From Microcebus murinus (taxonomy: Eukaryota; Chordata; Mammalia; Primates; Cheirogaleidae), in the NCBI RefSeq assembly GCF_040939455.1, contig NC_134116.1:73673900-73737899 (forward strand): DNA of 64,000 nt, given 5' to 3'. The position numbers and the translations under genes are program-made. Below the pieces are notes generated by a model that saw only the letters and a list, made by a program, of their open reading frames with translations, made no database searches and had not been told where the DNA came from. Below are positions 11,740-23,787 of this stretch, piece by piece (position 1 is the first letter of the stretch; every line of letters begins with the position of its first letter).

Positions 11740-12025
11740 GGCTGGGTGTGGTGGCTCATGCCAGTAATCCTAGCACTCTGGGAGGCCAAGGCAGGAGGAT
11801 CCCTCAAGGTCAGGAGGTTGAGACCAGCCCGAGCAAGAGCGAGACCCTGTGTCTACTAAAAATAGAAAAAATTAGCCGGGCACGGTGGCGCATGCCTGTA
11901 GTCCCAGCTACTTGGGAGGCTGAGGCAGGAGGATCACTTGAGCCCAGGAGTTTGAGATTGCTGTGAGCTAGGCTGACGCCACAGCATTCTAGCCCAGGCA
12001 ACAGAGTGAGACTCTGTCTCAAAAA

Positions 12026-12041
<16 letters not shown>
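11740..12041 (+). mobile_element. Alu SINE, sense
   Basis: Dimeric Alu starting GGCTGGGTGTGGTGGCTCAT and ending GACTCTGTCTC plus a long A tail. The inter-arm region is short (ACTAAAAATAGAAAAAATTAGCCGGG): the GGCCAATTAATTTC block seen in the other copies is absent. This is either an older subfamily or a deletion. I could not find a clear flanking duplication. Confidence 0.93.
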
Positions 12042-12062
<21 letters not shown>

Positions 12063-12079
12063 GAAAAGAAAAGAAAAAG
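12042..12079 (+). repeat. (AAAAG)n microsatellite in Alu tail
   Basis: Seven to eight AAAAG units grow directly out of the Alu poly(A) tail. Microsatellites commonly seed in such tails. Confidence 0.95.
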
Positions 12080-13104
12080 ACCATATTATATATAACTATC
12101 TATATATAAGTTAAGTTGCATGTATAATATGATATAGAATATGTTAGAAAATTTTAATTGAACTTTTATTCATTTTCATTGTGCAGTTTTCAAACATTTT
12201 CAGAGGCACTGAAAGTTGGTGGTTCCTAGCACTCTGTTTCTATGACCAAATGGACAAAAAGGGGTATAGTGATATTCATAAATTCAGGCTTCTCAGATGT
12301 CAAGACTGCAATATGGTTTAGACGCTATGGATTGTGATCGTGGACATATGTTGCTTCAAAGATTTCACACAGCAAGGTGAGCAGACACCCAAATCCACAA
12401 TTTCATTCAATCCGTCTAGAAGAGTTGATTAGCAGCATATGCCTGCTACAGTGATAGCTCTGAGATATTTATATCTCCATTCAACCTCTACTTACCACCT
12501 ATTGCCATGGGAAATACGCTTATCAAAAGTAATGTTATCAGAGGAGGTGGGCTGGGTTACCATAGAATGAGAAGCCCAAGTGCTGATGAGGCCATTCTTC
12601 CTGCCTGGACGCTGGGAATCTAGGGAGGTTCCCCAGAGGAGCTGATGGCTGAGTCGTGCCTTGAAGAAGAAGAAGGTTTTGACAGATCAAGAAGGAAGGA
12701 AGATGAAACAGAAGCTGAGATCCCTGGCCTCAATTTCCTGTTGGCTTCACAGGAAATGGCCCACCACCACTGTGAGGGCCTAAATGGGGTGGTCCGGGGA
12801 GGGATCGGCCTGCACCAGTCAGGGTAGGGAAGAGAAGTTCCATGGAGGAGACTGGGAGCTGCACTGGACCTTGAAGGATCGCTAAGGTATGAGGAAGAGA
12901 AGAGGAGGAGGCAGGGGAAAGGCTGGACAGAGCCTCGGGGCAGGAATGTGCTGGATGCTGAGAAGGTAGAAAGATCAGCCTTACTGTGGTTGCAGGAGAC
13001 TCTGATAAATGTGGAAGATAAGCACTTCCTTATGGGCCTGAACCCCAAAGAGGCAGGAAGTCACCTTCTTTGAGAGGTACTGAGCCTGACCGACAGTCCA
13101 GCCA
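12080..13104. other. Unassigned non-coding sequence
   Basis: AT-rich up to about 12540, then more G-rich. No gene or repeat recognised. The 142-codon minus-strand frame at 12620-13048 is serine/proline-rich because the plus strand is GA-rich, and shows no domain. Confidence 0.4.
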
Positions 13105-13199
13105 CGGTCACACCTCAGTACCCACAGGGGATTGGTTCCAGAACCCCCGAGGATACCAAAATCGGAGGAAGCTCAAGTCCCTGATATAAAATGGTGCAG
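13105..13199 (+). mobile_element. MER2-like DNA transposon fragment (Tigger group)
   Basis: The stretch CGGTCACACCTCAGTACCC, ACAGGGGATTGGTTCCAG, GGATACCAAAATCGGAGGA and GCTCAAGTCCCTGATATAAA matches the first ~95 bp of MER2 as I remember it. MER2 is a non-autonomous pogo/Tigger transposon. The rest of the element is missing and no second terminal repeat is visible. Confidence 0.75.
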
Positions 13200-14084
13200 A
13201 CTGTGACTCAGGACGTGCGGCACCGGCACCGAGGCTCTGGGAGGAAGGAGCAGAGAGGTGTGGCCGCCTGCCCCAGGGCCACTCGCTTGGAAAGCCGGAG
13301 CCTGGGCCAGTGACTCAGAAAGAGACTGATCTAATACCAGGAGGTTTCAGAACAATCAAACCTCATGAGTGTGGCCGGGGTGTGGCTGCCCATGAGTGCA
13401 AGGACAGACATGAATCACGGGATTTTCGTGTTTTGCTTATCCAGGGAGCACTGATGGTGCCGCCCGCCCCTGTGGCCGGCGCTGTGCCGTCTCGCCCGCG
13501 GGCCACGTTCGAACCAGACAGAGCAGGGTGCAGACGGCACGGGCCTCACGAGTCCCTGTGTGAGGGGAAGCAGACGTGGAGTGCTCTGTCCCTTCGAACC
13601 TGGATTAGAGTGACAAGTTTTAGGGTGGCAGTAATCCTTCTACACCATACGAGAGAATCGCAATGAAATAATCCTACTGGGACTGTCCTTCCAGACAGCC
13701 CACACTGCGAGCCCTGGAGGAGGCCTGAGCTCTCTCAGAAGACTGATGATACCTGGTCATGGGGGGAGGATCGATCCCCCCGCTGTTTACTTCCAGGGAC
13801 GGGGCATCCCCAGGACACGCTACTCGGCTCTAGCGGGAGGCCGGAGAGGTCAGGCTCACGCCCTCAAATATGTCCTTGCTGAGGACAGCAGGATTCGATA
13901 CTCAGCGACGCTTCTGATCAGCGGCCACGTGCCTGAAGGCCGGGTGGCCCAGCAGCACACCACGGACTCTTGGTGGGAAAGCGCCAAGGAGATCTTGCTC
14001 ACGAAAAGCAGAGAGGGGAGGAAAACCTGAGCGGACTGCAGGACGTGGACACCGGGATGAGGCATCGTCCGCTTGGGTTCGGGT
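13200..14084. other. Unassigned sequence with a CpG-dense patch
   Basis: No gene recognised. About 13 CpG dinucleotides lie in roughly 130 bases at 13432-13560 (for example GTCTCGCCCGCGGGCCACG), well above the surrounding level. The near-palindrome GGGGGGAGGATCGATCCCCC begins near 13760. The CpG patch could be a degraded CpG island, but it is short. Confidence 0.35.
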
Positions 14085-14235
14085 TTGGGTTCAACTGATG
14101 GGTCTGTGACCAGGGCAAGGCACTAGCTGTGCAAAACCCCGGCTATCTGATCTGTGAAGCAGGGACACCTGCTTTCCAGGGCTGCTTGGAGGATTCAATG
14201 AGAACACGGATACGACGGCACTAGCGGGTCCTCGC
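14085..14235 (+). mobile_element. MIR SINE (relic)
   Basis: Plus-strand MIR pattern: CTGTGACCAGGGCAAGGCAC, then TATCTGATCTGTGAAGCAGG, GGAGGATTCAATGAGAACAC. These correspond to consensus 'tgaccttgggcaagt', 'tcatctgtaaaatgggg' and 'gaggattaaatgag'. MIRs are ancient tRNA-derived SINEs, not mobile today. Confidence 0.7.
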
Positions 14236-14564
14236 ACACATCACTGGCGACTGGTGAGCCGCAGTCGCTGCCGAGCATGAAAGCTGAGCGTGCGCCCCCT
14301 CTCTAGGGCAGGAGGCTGTGAGACTACAGAAGGGATCTTCTCCACTATTAATTTACATCTGCCCCAAATAAACACAAACGCATCAGCCCATTCTGAACCC
14401 CCATGCCCGAAAGGCAGCGCTGCCTGCTCACGGTGGGGACAAGGCCAGGGCAGATCCCGGGAGGCCCTGCAGCGAGACTCCTGTGTCGCCCAGGTGTGAA
14501 GGGCACACCTGAGCATGCCGGGCCTTGTCCCGGGAGCCGTCCCTGGAGGTCAGACCACAGAACC

Positions 14565-14660
14565 GACAGCCCTCAGGGTTAAGCAACCTGACCCCTTTGG
14601 ACCAATGTCCTCATCTGCAAAACAGAGTCCTTTATAGAAACGTTGTCAGGGGTGAGGGAG
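14565..14660 (+). mobile_element. MIR SINE fragment
   Basis: GGGTTAAGCAACCTGACCCC and TCCTCATCTGCAAAACAGAG match the central MIR core on the plus strand. Both ends are lost. Confidence 0.5.
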
Positions 14661-16334
14661 GGGAAGGATGTGAAGTGTCTGGAGGAGCTTGGCCTGCAGT
14701 GGACACAGAAGCCTCTTGCAGGAAGAGCAGGATTTGGCATGAGGCTGTTTAGAACTTTCCCACGAATGGTCCCGGGGCTTGGGGAACAAGGCAGAGGCTG
14801 GCCGGTGTGTGGGGAGGAGGGAGGGCCGAGGGAGCACAGGGCCGGAGAGGAAGGGCGGGGCGTGGAGCCAGCAGCCTCCCTGCTTCGGCTCGTCTCCCCT
14901 TCCTCGCTCTCAGCGCACAGGTGAGGGCTGGGTCTCAGTGCAGGTGACGCAGTTCCTGCACGAGAGCAGGGAGGGGGACGTTATCTGGCACCGAAGCATT
15001 GGCACGAGAGATGGAAGCTGGGCTTGCCATGAAGTGGAATTCAGTCACTTCACTCCAAAAAACCCAATCACACAGGCTGTTTGCTCTACACAATTCTATC
15101 CTGTCGAACAAACAGCAGGTTGATTGACGGATGCTTCTGTTTTTCCGCTGGTTGTTTGGCATCTTGAGCGCAGAGCCCGGCTGGCGAGCCCGGCTGCAGC
15201 AGTGCCTTGGCGGCTGCTCTGCCCGGACTCCCCTGGTCCCGAAACGCAAACGGTTGCCCGGCCTCGGGGAGCAAGTTGGAGAGGGAGGGGACAGGCAGAG
15301 GCAGGAGCCACATGATCTGGACTTCTCTATGCAGTTCGGATGCTGGGAGGTTCCATCACTTTTCTGTAGCGTTCATTCTTGACATGGCATTTAATGGCTG
15401 AGTACGGTGAGTGTGTTCGAGACTCTTCCTATGCCTGTGTTCACAGACGAAGGAAAAACATCGAGGGGACCATACGTCATGATTCTTGGCTCAGGAAATC
15501 CGGTTGCCATTATCATATAGATAAGATTCGAAATATGCAAGCTACAATATTCACTCTAAAAGCTTTCCTGCCTCCTTTCCTTAGTTCCCATAGACTCCGG
15601 ACTTTGGAGTGGTGAGATTGCCGAGCACCGAGGGGGAAGCTGCCAATGGGGAGGAGGGACGTGTTCGTGCCAGTGCAGCAAGAGGGGACGGTGGGCCGTG
15701 ACAGTGGGCCCTGCCCGAACCCTGAGCAGGCTGTTCGCACACTTTCGGAGTGTAGCGAGGGCCTTGCAGTGTTCAAGGCACCCTGCCAGCCCTGCCAGGT
15801 GGGCAGGGTCCAGCCCCTCCCCTGCAGAGCCTGAGCGAAGGGGCGTGACTCACTCCACAGCCAGTGGGCCCCTTAGGACCATCTGGAAGAAGCCCTCTTT
15901 GCAGGCTCTGGAGCAGGGAGACTAGTCAATGCGCCTCCTATTGTCTAATTTTTTAAATTTTTTTTAAATATAAGGCTCCTCCTCGCCTTTGAAGCCACAG
16001 AGAGCTCAGCCTTTCCATGGGAGTGACACAGCACAGAGAAGGCAGTGGCCTGGCACCCCGAGACTCTGCTCCCAACTCTCTGTGTGCCCCGGGCAGTGCC
16101 TTCCCTTCTCTGGGCCTCTGTTTGCTCCCCTGTGGAGCTTCAGGGTTGAACTAGATGCCCCCTGGGTACCTGGGAGGCAGGACCCAGACTCTTCAGTACG
16201 ACCAGGCAGTCTCCACCGAGGCAGGACACGGCCAGGCAGCCGGAGCCGACTGCCACTCCGTGCTAAGGGGAGGCGCCCCTCAGTGACCTCTCGAAGTGTG
16301 AAGAGGTACGGCAGGTGGGCACCCGTTTTCTTTG
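14661..16334. other. Unassigned sequence, possible MIR core near 16.1 kb
   Basis: GC-rich to about 15330, then mixed. No gene recognised. Around 16075-16180, TGCCCCGGGCAGTGCCTTCC and TCTGGGCCTCTGTTTGCTCC look like a diverged plus-strand MIR core. AT-rich sequence (TTTTTTAAATATAAGG) sits near 15950. None of the short open frames shows a domain. Confidence 0.4.
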
Positions 16335-16351
16335 CCAAGGAGGCAAATTCT

Positions 16352-16850
16352 TTTTTTTTTTTGAGACAGAGCCTTACTTTGTTGCCCAGGCTAGAGTGCC
16401 CTGGCGTCAGCCTAGCTCACAGCAACCTCAAACTCCTGGGCTCAAGTGATCCTCCTCCCTCAGCCTCCCCAGTAGCTGGGACTACAGGCATGTGCCACCA
16501 TACTCAGTGAATTTTTATTTATTTATTTTATTTTTTGAGACAGAGTCTCACTCTGTTGCCCTGGCTAGAGTGCTGTGGCGTCGGCCTAGCTCACAGCAAC
16601 CTCAAACTCCTGGGTTCAAGCCATCCTCCTGTCTCATTCTCCTGAGTAGCTAGGACTACAGGCATGTGCCACCATGCCCAGTTAATTTTTTCTGTATATT
16701 TTTAGTTGGCCAATTAATTTCTTTCTGTTTTTTAGTAGAGACGTGGTTTCGCTTTTGCTCAGGCTGGTTTCCAACTCCTGACCTTGAGCGATCCGCCTGC
16801 CTCGGCCTCCCAGAGTGCTAGGATTACAGGCGTGAGCCACCGCGCCCGGC
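16352..16850 (-). mobile_element. Tripartite Alu (left-right-right), antisense
   Basis: On the minus strand this reads: left arm beginning at 16850 (GCCGGGCGCGGTGGCTCACG), the strepsirrhine inter-arm block, a right arm, an A-rich linker with AATAAATAAATAAA (about 16513-16540), then a second right-arm copy down to the T run at 16352. One near-perfect 18-bp target-site duplication flanks the whole unit: CCAAGGAGGCAAATTCTT (16335-16352) and CCAAGGAGTCAAATTCTT (16851-16868). So the three arms appear to have inserted together, though later unequal exchange within a dimeric copy is possible. Confidence 0.9.
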
Positions 16851-16984
16851 CCAAGGAGTCAAATTCTTGATCACAGCCCCAGAAGGAGCCAGTCCTGCTG
16901 ACGGCCTGATTCCAGACTTGCAGCCTCCAGAACTGCGAGACAGTACGTTTCTGCTGGTGCAGCTGCCCGGCCTGTGGCAGGTTG

Positions 16985-17085
16985 TCTCAGACCAACTTTG
17001 GGAGGTAGGTGCTGCCCTTTGAGTTCCTGCAAGGTCAAATGACACGCCCCAGCTTGCAGAGCTGAACCGGGAGGCAAGTTCAGTG
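16985..17085 (-). mobile_element. Possible MIR fragment
   Basis: GCAAGGTCAAATGACACGCC, CAGAGCTGAACCGGGA and neighbouring sequence resemble antisense MIR ('cttgcccaaggtcacacagc... ggcagagctgggattc'). Strongly diverged, so it may be chance. Confidence 0.35.
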
Positions 17086-18271
17086 AGATCTAAGGGCTGG
17101 AGTGGGCAGGGTGTGCCTGGATGGAGTTTCTTTCCTGTCCTCGGAGTCTCCAGGAGGCGAGTTGGCTGTGAGGAGATTTGAAGCCTTTACCTCCCACGCC
17201 AGGCTCTTGTTTGTCGTGTTTATACTCTGTGTTTATTTTTCCTTAGTTCCCGCCAGCAGTTGGCAAACTCATTTCGAAAGTGCCAGCCTGTCTTTCTGTC
17301 TGTGCTTTAGGCTGCGGCTAGATGGGAAGGAGGGCTGGGTATCTGGGGGTGGGGTGGGGTGGGGGGGTGGCACGGGGACAACAGCGGTGACCACAGTGAC
17401 ACGACCCCTGGGAAAGGGGGTCCATGGGGCCGCTCGTGCAACAGGCGTCCCCCCTCCTGTCTGGAATATGGATTTGTGGGAAGATGCTGATTTTCCTGGA
17501 TGGAAAGGTGACACGCACAGCTATTGCCAGTCACTTACGCCTCCCTGCGAATCCCTCTATCCGCTGATTTCTTCTCCCGTCCTGCGATAAGCTTTCTGAG
17601 AGGAGGAGGGTTGTGGCGAGGGAGGAGCGCAGAGCTAACTCTGGAGCCCGGTGTGTGTGGGGTGCTATACAGGGCCCCCCAGCAAGGCCCAAGAAGGGAA
17701 AGGTGGAGAGAAACTCTTCGTACTGAAGTTGAGGTTGACTCAGCAAGTGGGCACGAAATCCCTCACATAAAAATAGCTACCACAAGTTACACACCACTGA
17801 CTGATCCGCCGGCTGCGCCCCACTCTCCCTTTTCCCGAGAGATTTGCCTCTGTGACTGCAGGCGGTGGCCTTTGAAGCCACCCTGGTCCATCCGTGTCCT
17901 TCCCTCAGGTTTTCCCGGCGGGAGCTGGTAGTGAGGCCGAGGCCATGTGAGCTCAGGGCTGTGGGCATCTCGGTTCCCTACCGTGTGGAGGAGAGGAGCC
18001 TTCTGCAGCAGGAGCTGTGGGGCCAACGTGTACTGAAGAGTAGGGACGAGAAGCGTGGGAGGAGAGTACGCCAACAACAGTCCCGTCTCCGAACCCAGCT
18101 GCCCACAGGGCCATCTGTCCCGTGATCTGGTTTCAGTACCCAACACCTCCTCCTTTTTCAGCTTCAACTATTTGAGTTAGATTTTTTGCCTCCTGGGCTA
18201 AAATGAGTTTTACTGGTAAAACTACTCCGTGGTGAGCACACTTTTTATATTACCTTTCATGAGCCCGACTA
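17086..18271. other. Unassigned sequence with a G4-type tract
   Basis: No gene recognised. TGGGGTGGGGTGGGGGGGTGG at 17349-17369 has four or more G runs closely spaced and can form a G-quadruplex on the plus strand. The 162-codon frame at 17102-17590 has a hydrophobic run, but no recognisable family or splice support. Confidence 0.4.
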
Positions 18272-18400
18272 CCCTACAGGTGGGTCTTTCTCCCATTTTG
18301 TAAAAGAGAATGAAGGAACTAGGTTCAGAAGGGTTGAATAACGTATGCAAGGTCGTGTAAGTACTGGCAGTAGTTTCAGAGTTTAAACTCGAGGTTGTCT
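18272..18400 (-). mobile_element. MIR SINE (relic), antisense
   Basis: CCCATTTTGTAAAAGAGAAT, GAAGGGTTGAATAACGTATG, CAAGGTCGTGTAAGTACTGG and AGAGTTTAAACTCGAG follow antisense MIR ('cccattttacagatgagg... aggttaagtaacttgcccaaggtcac... gatttgaac'). Confidence 0.6.
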
Positions 18401-19519
18401 CCAGAGCTTTCCGTGCCCACCCCTCAAATCCACGCTTTTCTGTCCACATGCAAAGTTGTTGCTGAGAAGTGGCTGCCAAACTAAGGCGTTTCCCAGTTTC
18501 TCTTTCATCCAGGGTGGTCGTGAACTCAGCCCAGGAATGTGAGAGGAAGCGATGTGTGTCGTTTCCGGCTGGGATTTGGAAGAGGCAGGCGTGCCTCCTC
18601 TAGTCTTGCAGCTCTCGCATGTGGATGCAGGAGACTCTTAGGACCTACGGCAGAGTGGGGCCACCAGCTAGAGACAGCCTAGTCCCTGCATGGGAGGAAA
18701 GCAAAGGAGCCCACTCACCGGGAACACTGGTGTTGGATTGCTGAACTGCTATTGGGTTAACCTATGGAAAACGTGGAGTTTATTTGTTATAGCAGCAAGC
18801 CTTACCCTAACTAATATACCATGCTATCTTCCTTACAAGACATAACTTTCTTTCCATCCTAATGCCAGTCGACATAAAACAGCCCTCTTTGGGGTATACG
18901 ATTTTAAATTCACAGAAAATAGCAAGTGAAAAATGAAAATCTGCATCTGTCACTTTACTCTCCTTTAGAGAATGCCAGAAACCAGCAGACTCCTGAAATG
19001 TGTTGTGTGTCCTCATGATTTAAAGGAGTAAAATATTTGGGCTGAAAAATCAGTTCAAAGAGTGAGGACTATCTGATCAGGCATGCTAGAAATCTAGCTG
19101 TTTGGCTGCTAGCTGATTAGTTTTTATTTGATAGGAATAAATATATTCTGAAATAACTTACAGGCCATATTTCCAGGATAGGATTTCAATATATTTTAAA
19201 TACACATTGGGAAGTGATTCAATATGCCTGAATCATCACAGGCGAGATGCTAATCTTGTAATCATGATTTTAGGTTGGAAGGAAATGGAGTGGCACTAGG
19301 AAAAGAAAATAGGATAGACAACGTGTTCCCACATACAGAATTCTGATTATCTGAGGGCGGCAAGTTTTGGGCAAAAAGAGAGCTCGTTAGAAATATGAAG
19401 TCTCCAACTTTGCGGCTTCAGATGATGTCTTTGGGTGAATTTGGTTTTCAAAATAAATAATAAACCAAAGTCTATAAATCTGTCTTAATCAAGTTTGCTC
19501 AGGAGACTGAATTGAGTTT
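18401..19519. other. Unassigned non-coding sequence
   Basis: No gene or confident repeat recognised. AT content rises after 18,780. No long open frame is present. Confidence 0.45.
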
Positions 19520-19922
19520 GGGTCCTGGCTGTATCACGGACTTAATTTTATATCCTCGTCATCACCATGGCATGGACCCTAAGGCCACTGTGCAGGAGCC
19601 ATACTGGACCCACCCCCAGAAAACCCCAGCACATCACAATGCCCGGTGCTCTGTCTCTGACGCTTTTTTCTTCTTTGCTCACTCTCACTCCCTTTGATAT
19701 TGCGTTCGTTCCGTGGCTTAAAATTCCATCTAAATGCTAATGAATCCCACATTTATATCTCTGGCCCTGACATTGCCCCTAAACTCAGGACGACTCTATC
19801 CAACACACCTGCAACTGAGCTCCCGCTGGTCTTGTGTGCCTCTCACCCACCATAGCCCCTGTCTCAGTTTTGGCTCACACCCCAAACCCTGGTGTTGTCC
19901 TTAACTCCTCTCTTGTCCTACC
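19520..19922 (+). mobile_element. LINE-2 ORF2 fragment (relic)
   Basis: CATCTAAATGCTAATGAATC, CACATTTATATCTCTGGCCC, ACTCTATCCAACACACCTGC and GGTGTTGTCCTTAACTCCTC correspond to the LINE-2 reverse transcriptase region around the YADD box ('yHLYADDSQIYIS') and the following 'NLGVILDSS' segment on the plus strand. Stops and indels interrupt every frame. The 5' border is uncertain. Confidence 0.6.
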
Positions 19923-19990
19923 CCCTTAAAAAAAGGTTTACTGAGATATAATTCACATACCACACAAAGTCACATTTTAAAAGTGTACCC

Positions 19991-20057
19991 GGAGGGGAAA
20001 TGGGCATTTATTGAAACCTTAAAATCTGTACCCCCATAATATGCTGAAATAAAAAAA
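19991..20057 (+). mobile_element. Very short young L1 3' tail insertion
   Basis: Only 67 bp of L1 3' UTR plus poly(A) are present: GGCATTTATTGAAACC, CTGTACCCCCATAATATGCT, then GAAATAAAAAAA. A perfect 12-bp target-site duplication AAAAGTGTACCC lies at 19979-19990 and 20058-20069. The same 3' UTR wording ends the L1 copies at 43.9 and 45.7 kb. It is extremely 5'-truncated and inserted into the older L1. Confidence 0.9.
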
Positions 20058-20614
20058 AAAAGTGTACCCATTCAGTGATTTTCAGGGTATCAACAGTGCT
20101 GCGCAGCCATCACCACTATCTAATGTCGGAGTATTCCCACCACCCCTAACAGAAACCCCAGACCTATTAGCAGCCACTCCTGTTCTTACCTCACCCAGCC
20201 CCTGGCAACTACATACGTAACTACTTTCTGTCTCCATGGATTGGCCTATTCGGGACATTTCATATAAATGGAATAAAACACGATGTGGTGCTTTTTGTAG
20301 CTGGCTTTCACTTAACATAGTGTTTTCAAGGTTCATCTATGTGGTACGTACATGTATCAGTACTTCATTTCTTTTTGTTGCTGAATGCTACTTCATCATA
20401 CAGACGTACCATGTTTTATTTCTCCTTTCAGCACCGGATGGACACTTGGGTTGTTTCTACTTTTGGGCTATTATAAATAATGCTGCCATGAGCATTGTTA
20501 TACAAATTTCTGTGTGAACATACATTTCCAATTCTCTTGAGTACATCCCCAGGAGTGAATTTGCTGGATCGTAGGGTAACTCTGTTAACATTTGAGAATG
20601 CTTAACATTTGAAT

Positions 20615-20658
20615 GATGTAGTTACTTTGGAAAAAACATTTTCCAAAGTAACTACATC
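20615..20658. repeat. 20-bp perfect inverted repeat with 4-nt loop
   Basis: GATGTAGTTACTTTGGAAAA at 20615-20634 and its exact reverse complement at 20639-20658 are separated only by AACA. The right arm fits the host L1 ('ttttccaaagtggctgcacc'), the left does not. So the left arm is likely a templated copy of the right one. Confidence 0.95.
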
Positions 20659-20905
20659 GTTTTAATTTCCTACCAGTAAAGTATAAGGGTTTGAATTTCT
20701 CCACATCCTTGTCAACATTTGTCGTTGTCTTTTTATTTTAGCCATCCTAATGAATGTGGAAAAGTATCTTCTTGCAGTTTGATTTGTATTTGCCTGTGAC
20801 TAATGAGGTTGAGCATCTTGTCATGTACTTGTTGGTCATTTTAAAAGAAATGTCTCTTTAAATACTTTGCCCTTTTGTAAATTTACATTTTTATTTCTGA
20901 GCGTT

Positions 20906-21180
20906 AAGAGTTCTTTATATTCTACACAAGGAACAAAAGCAAAAATAGACAAATGTGACTATATCAGACTAAAAAGCTTCTGCACAGCAAAAGGAACAAT
21001 CAACAGAGTGAACAGACAACTTGTAGAATGGGGGGGAATACTTGCAAACTACTCTTCTGAAAAAGGATTAATATCTAGAATATACAAGGACTGCAAACAA
21101 CTCAACAGCAATAATAATAATAATAATAACCAAACAACAACAACAACAGCAAAAATCCCACAAATAATCTGATTTAAAAA
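20906..21180 (+). mobile_element. L1 ORF2 distal segment, inverted relative to its neighbours
   Basis: Plus-strand sequence encoding the distal L1 ORF2 protein region: motifs [20 protein letters not shown] and [14 protein letters not shown] are intact in one frame (20867-21172). It is much closer to the L1 consensus than the flanking antisense L1. It ends in AAT and CAA microsatellites (about 21108-21150) followed by AATCTGATTTAAAAATGG. No poly(A) tail or clear target-site duplication is visible. Confidence 0.85.
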
Positions 21181-22800
<1,620 letters not shown>

Positions 22801-23059
22801 ATTTTGAATTTGTAAAGGTCATACACCACAGAACACCCCCAGTGGAGTCTGTGGCAGCACTTCATGACCAGACACATTTTTATATCTCTATAGCAACGCA
22901 TAGGAATATGAGCTTCAAGTGGAGTAAAGACTGCTAAGTCCGTTCAGGTTATGTTTCACTCCCAGATGAATCTGGCCCAACCTTATCAAAAGAAATTCAG
23001 TTGTCCAGGCTTTTTGAAGTTTGGAATCGTGAACAAGGGATTCTTGATCTGTGTATCCA
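22801..23059. other. Unassigned short stretch
   Basis: About 260 bases between L1 and LINE-2 sequence. Nothing recognised. Confidence 0.4.
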
Positions 23060-23755
23060 AAACCAAACCACTTCTCTCCAGCTCCACCGTGCCCACCCTG
23101 CGCAAGCCAGCCCCATCTCTCACTTGGGCAGTTGCAGAACCCTCCAGACTAATCTCCTCGTTTCAGCCTGGCCCACCCCATGGTCTCTTAGCAGCACAAC
23201 AGCATGAGAGCCTGTCATATCATGTTACTTCCGTGTCCCACACTTCCAAGACACAGAAACAAACAACAACAAGCTAAAGCCCTTACCCAGGCCCGTGTGG
23301 CCCTCCGCAGTCTACCTCCCTCATGCGACCACATTCCCACTCTGACCTCGTCCCCTACTCGGCTCCCAACGCAGTGCCTTTGCACTTGCTGCTCCCTCTG
23401 TCTGCAGCACTCTTTGCAGATAAGTGCAAGGCTGGCCCTTCATTCCTTTTGGCTTTTTTCTTAAATGTCACCTCAGCATGGTCATTCCTGACCAACGGAT
23501 TAGAAACAGGAACCAAATATTCCTGCCCTCTCTCCCCACTGCCATGGCACCTGACATCATTTAACATACTGGATATTTCATTTATTTATTTTGCTTGTTT
23601 TCTGCCACCCTTTCCCCCTACCTCCACTAGATTATAACTTCCATGAGAACAGGGAATTTTGACTGCTTCTTTGTTCTATCTCCTATACCTGGAATACTGA
23701 TTGGCAAGGGGTAGGCACTCAGTAGGTTTGTTGAGAGAATGAATGAATCAGGCCT
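23060..23755 (+). mobile_element. LINE-2 3' region (relic)
   Basis: Long plus-strand LINE-2 3' segment: ATCATGTTACTTCCGTGTCC, GCCTTTGCACTTGCTGCTCC, AAATGTCACCTCAGCATGGT, TAACTTCCATGAGAACAGGG and GGTAGGCACTCAGTAGGTTT followed by GTTGAGAGAATGAATGA all occur in LINE-2 order. Non-coding and interrupted. Confidence 0.8.
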
Positions 23756-23787
23756 GCTCCATGTGATCAGAGCAGGCAAATCTATTG

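Larger units (their letters stand above)
19935..20905 (-). mobile_element. Old L1 (L1M class) 3' end, antisense
   Basis: Antisense L1M 3' UTR and distal ORF2: ACTGAGATATAATTCACATA, GCAGCCATCACCACTATCTA, CTTTCTGTCTCCATGGATTG, GACATTTCATATAAATGGAA, TGGACACTTGGGTTGTTTCT, TTCTCCACATCCTTGTCAAC, TGAGGTTGAGCATCTTGTCA. It is interrupted by a 67-bp young L1 tail (19991-20057) and by a local inverted duplication (20615-20658). At about 20905 the match to L1 stops and orientation switches. Confidence 0.88.

Noticed and set aside
13760..13780. GGGGGGAGGATCGATCCCCC near-palindrome as a regulatory operator
   Set aside because: Imperfect and isolated. No known mammalian factor motif fits, so chance is likely.
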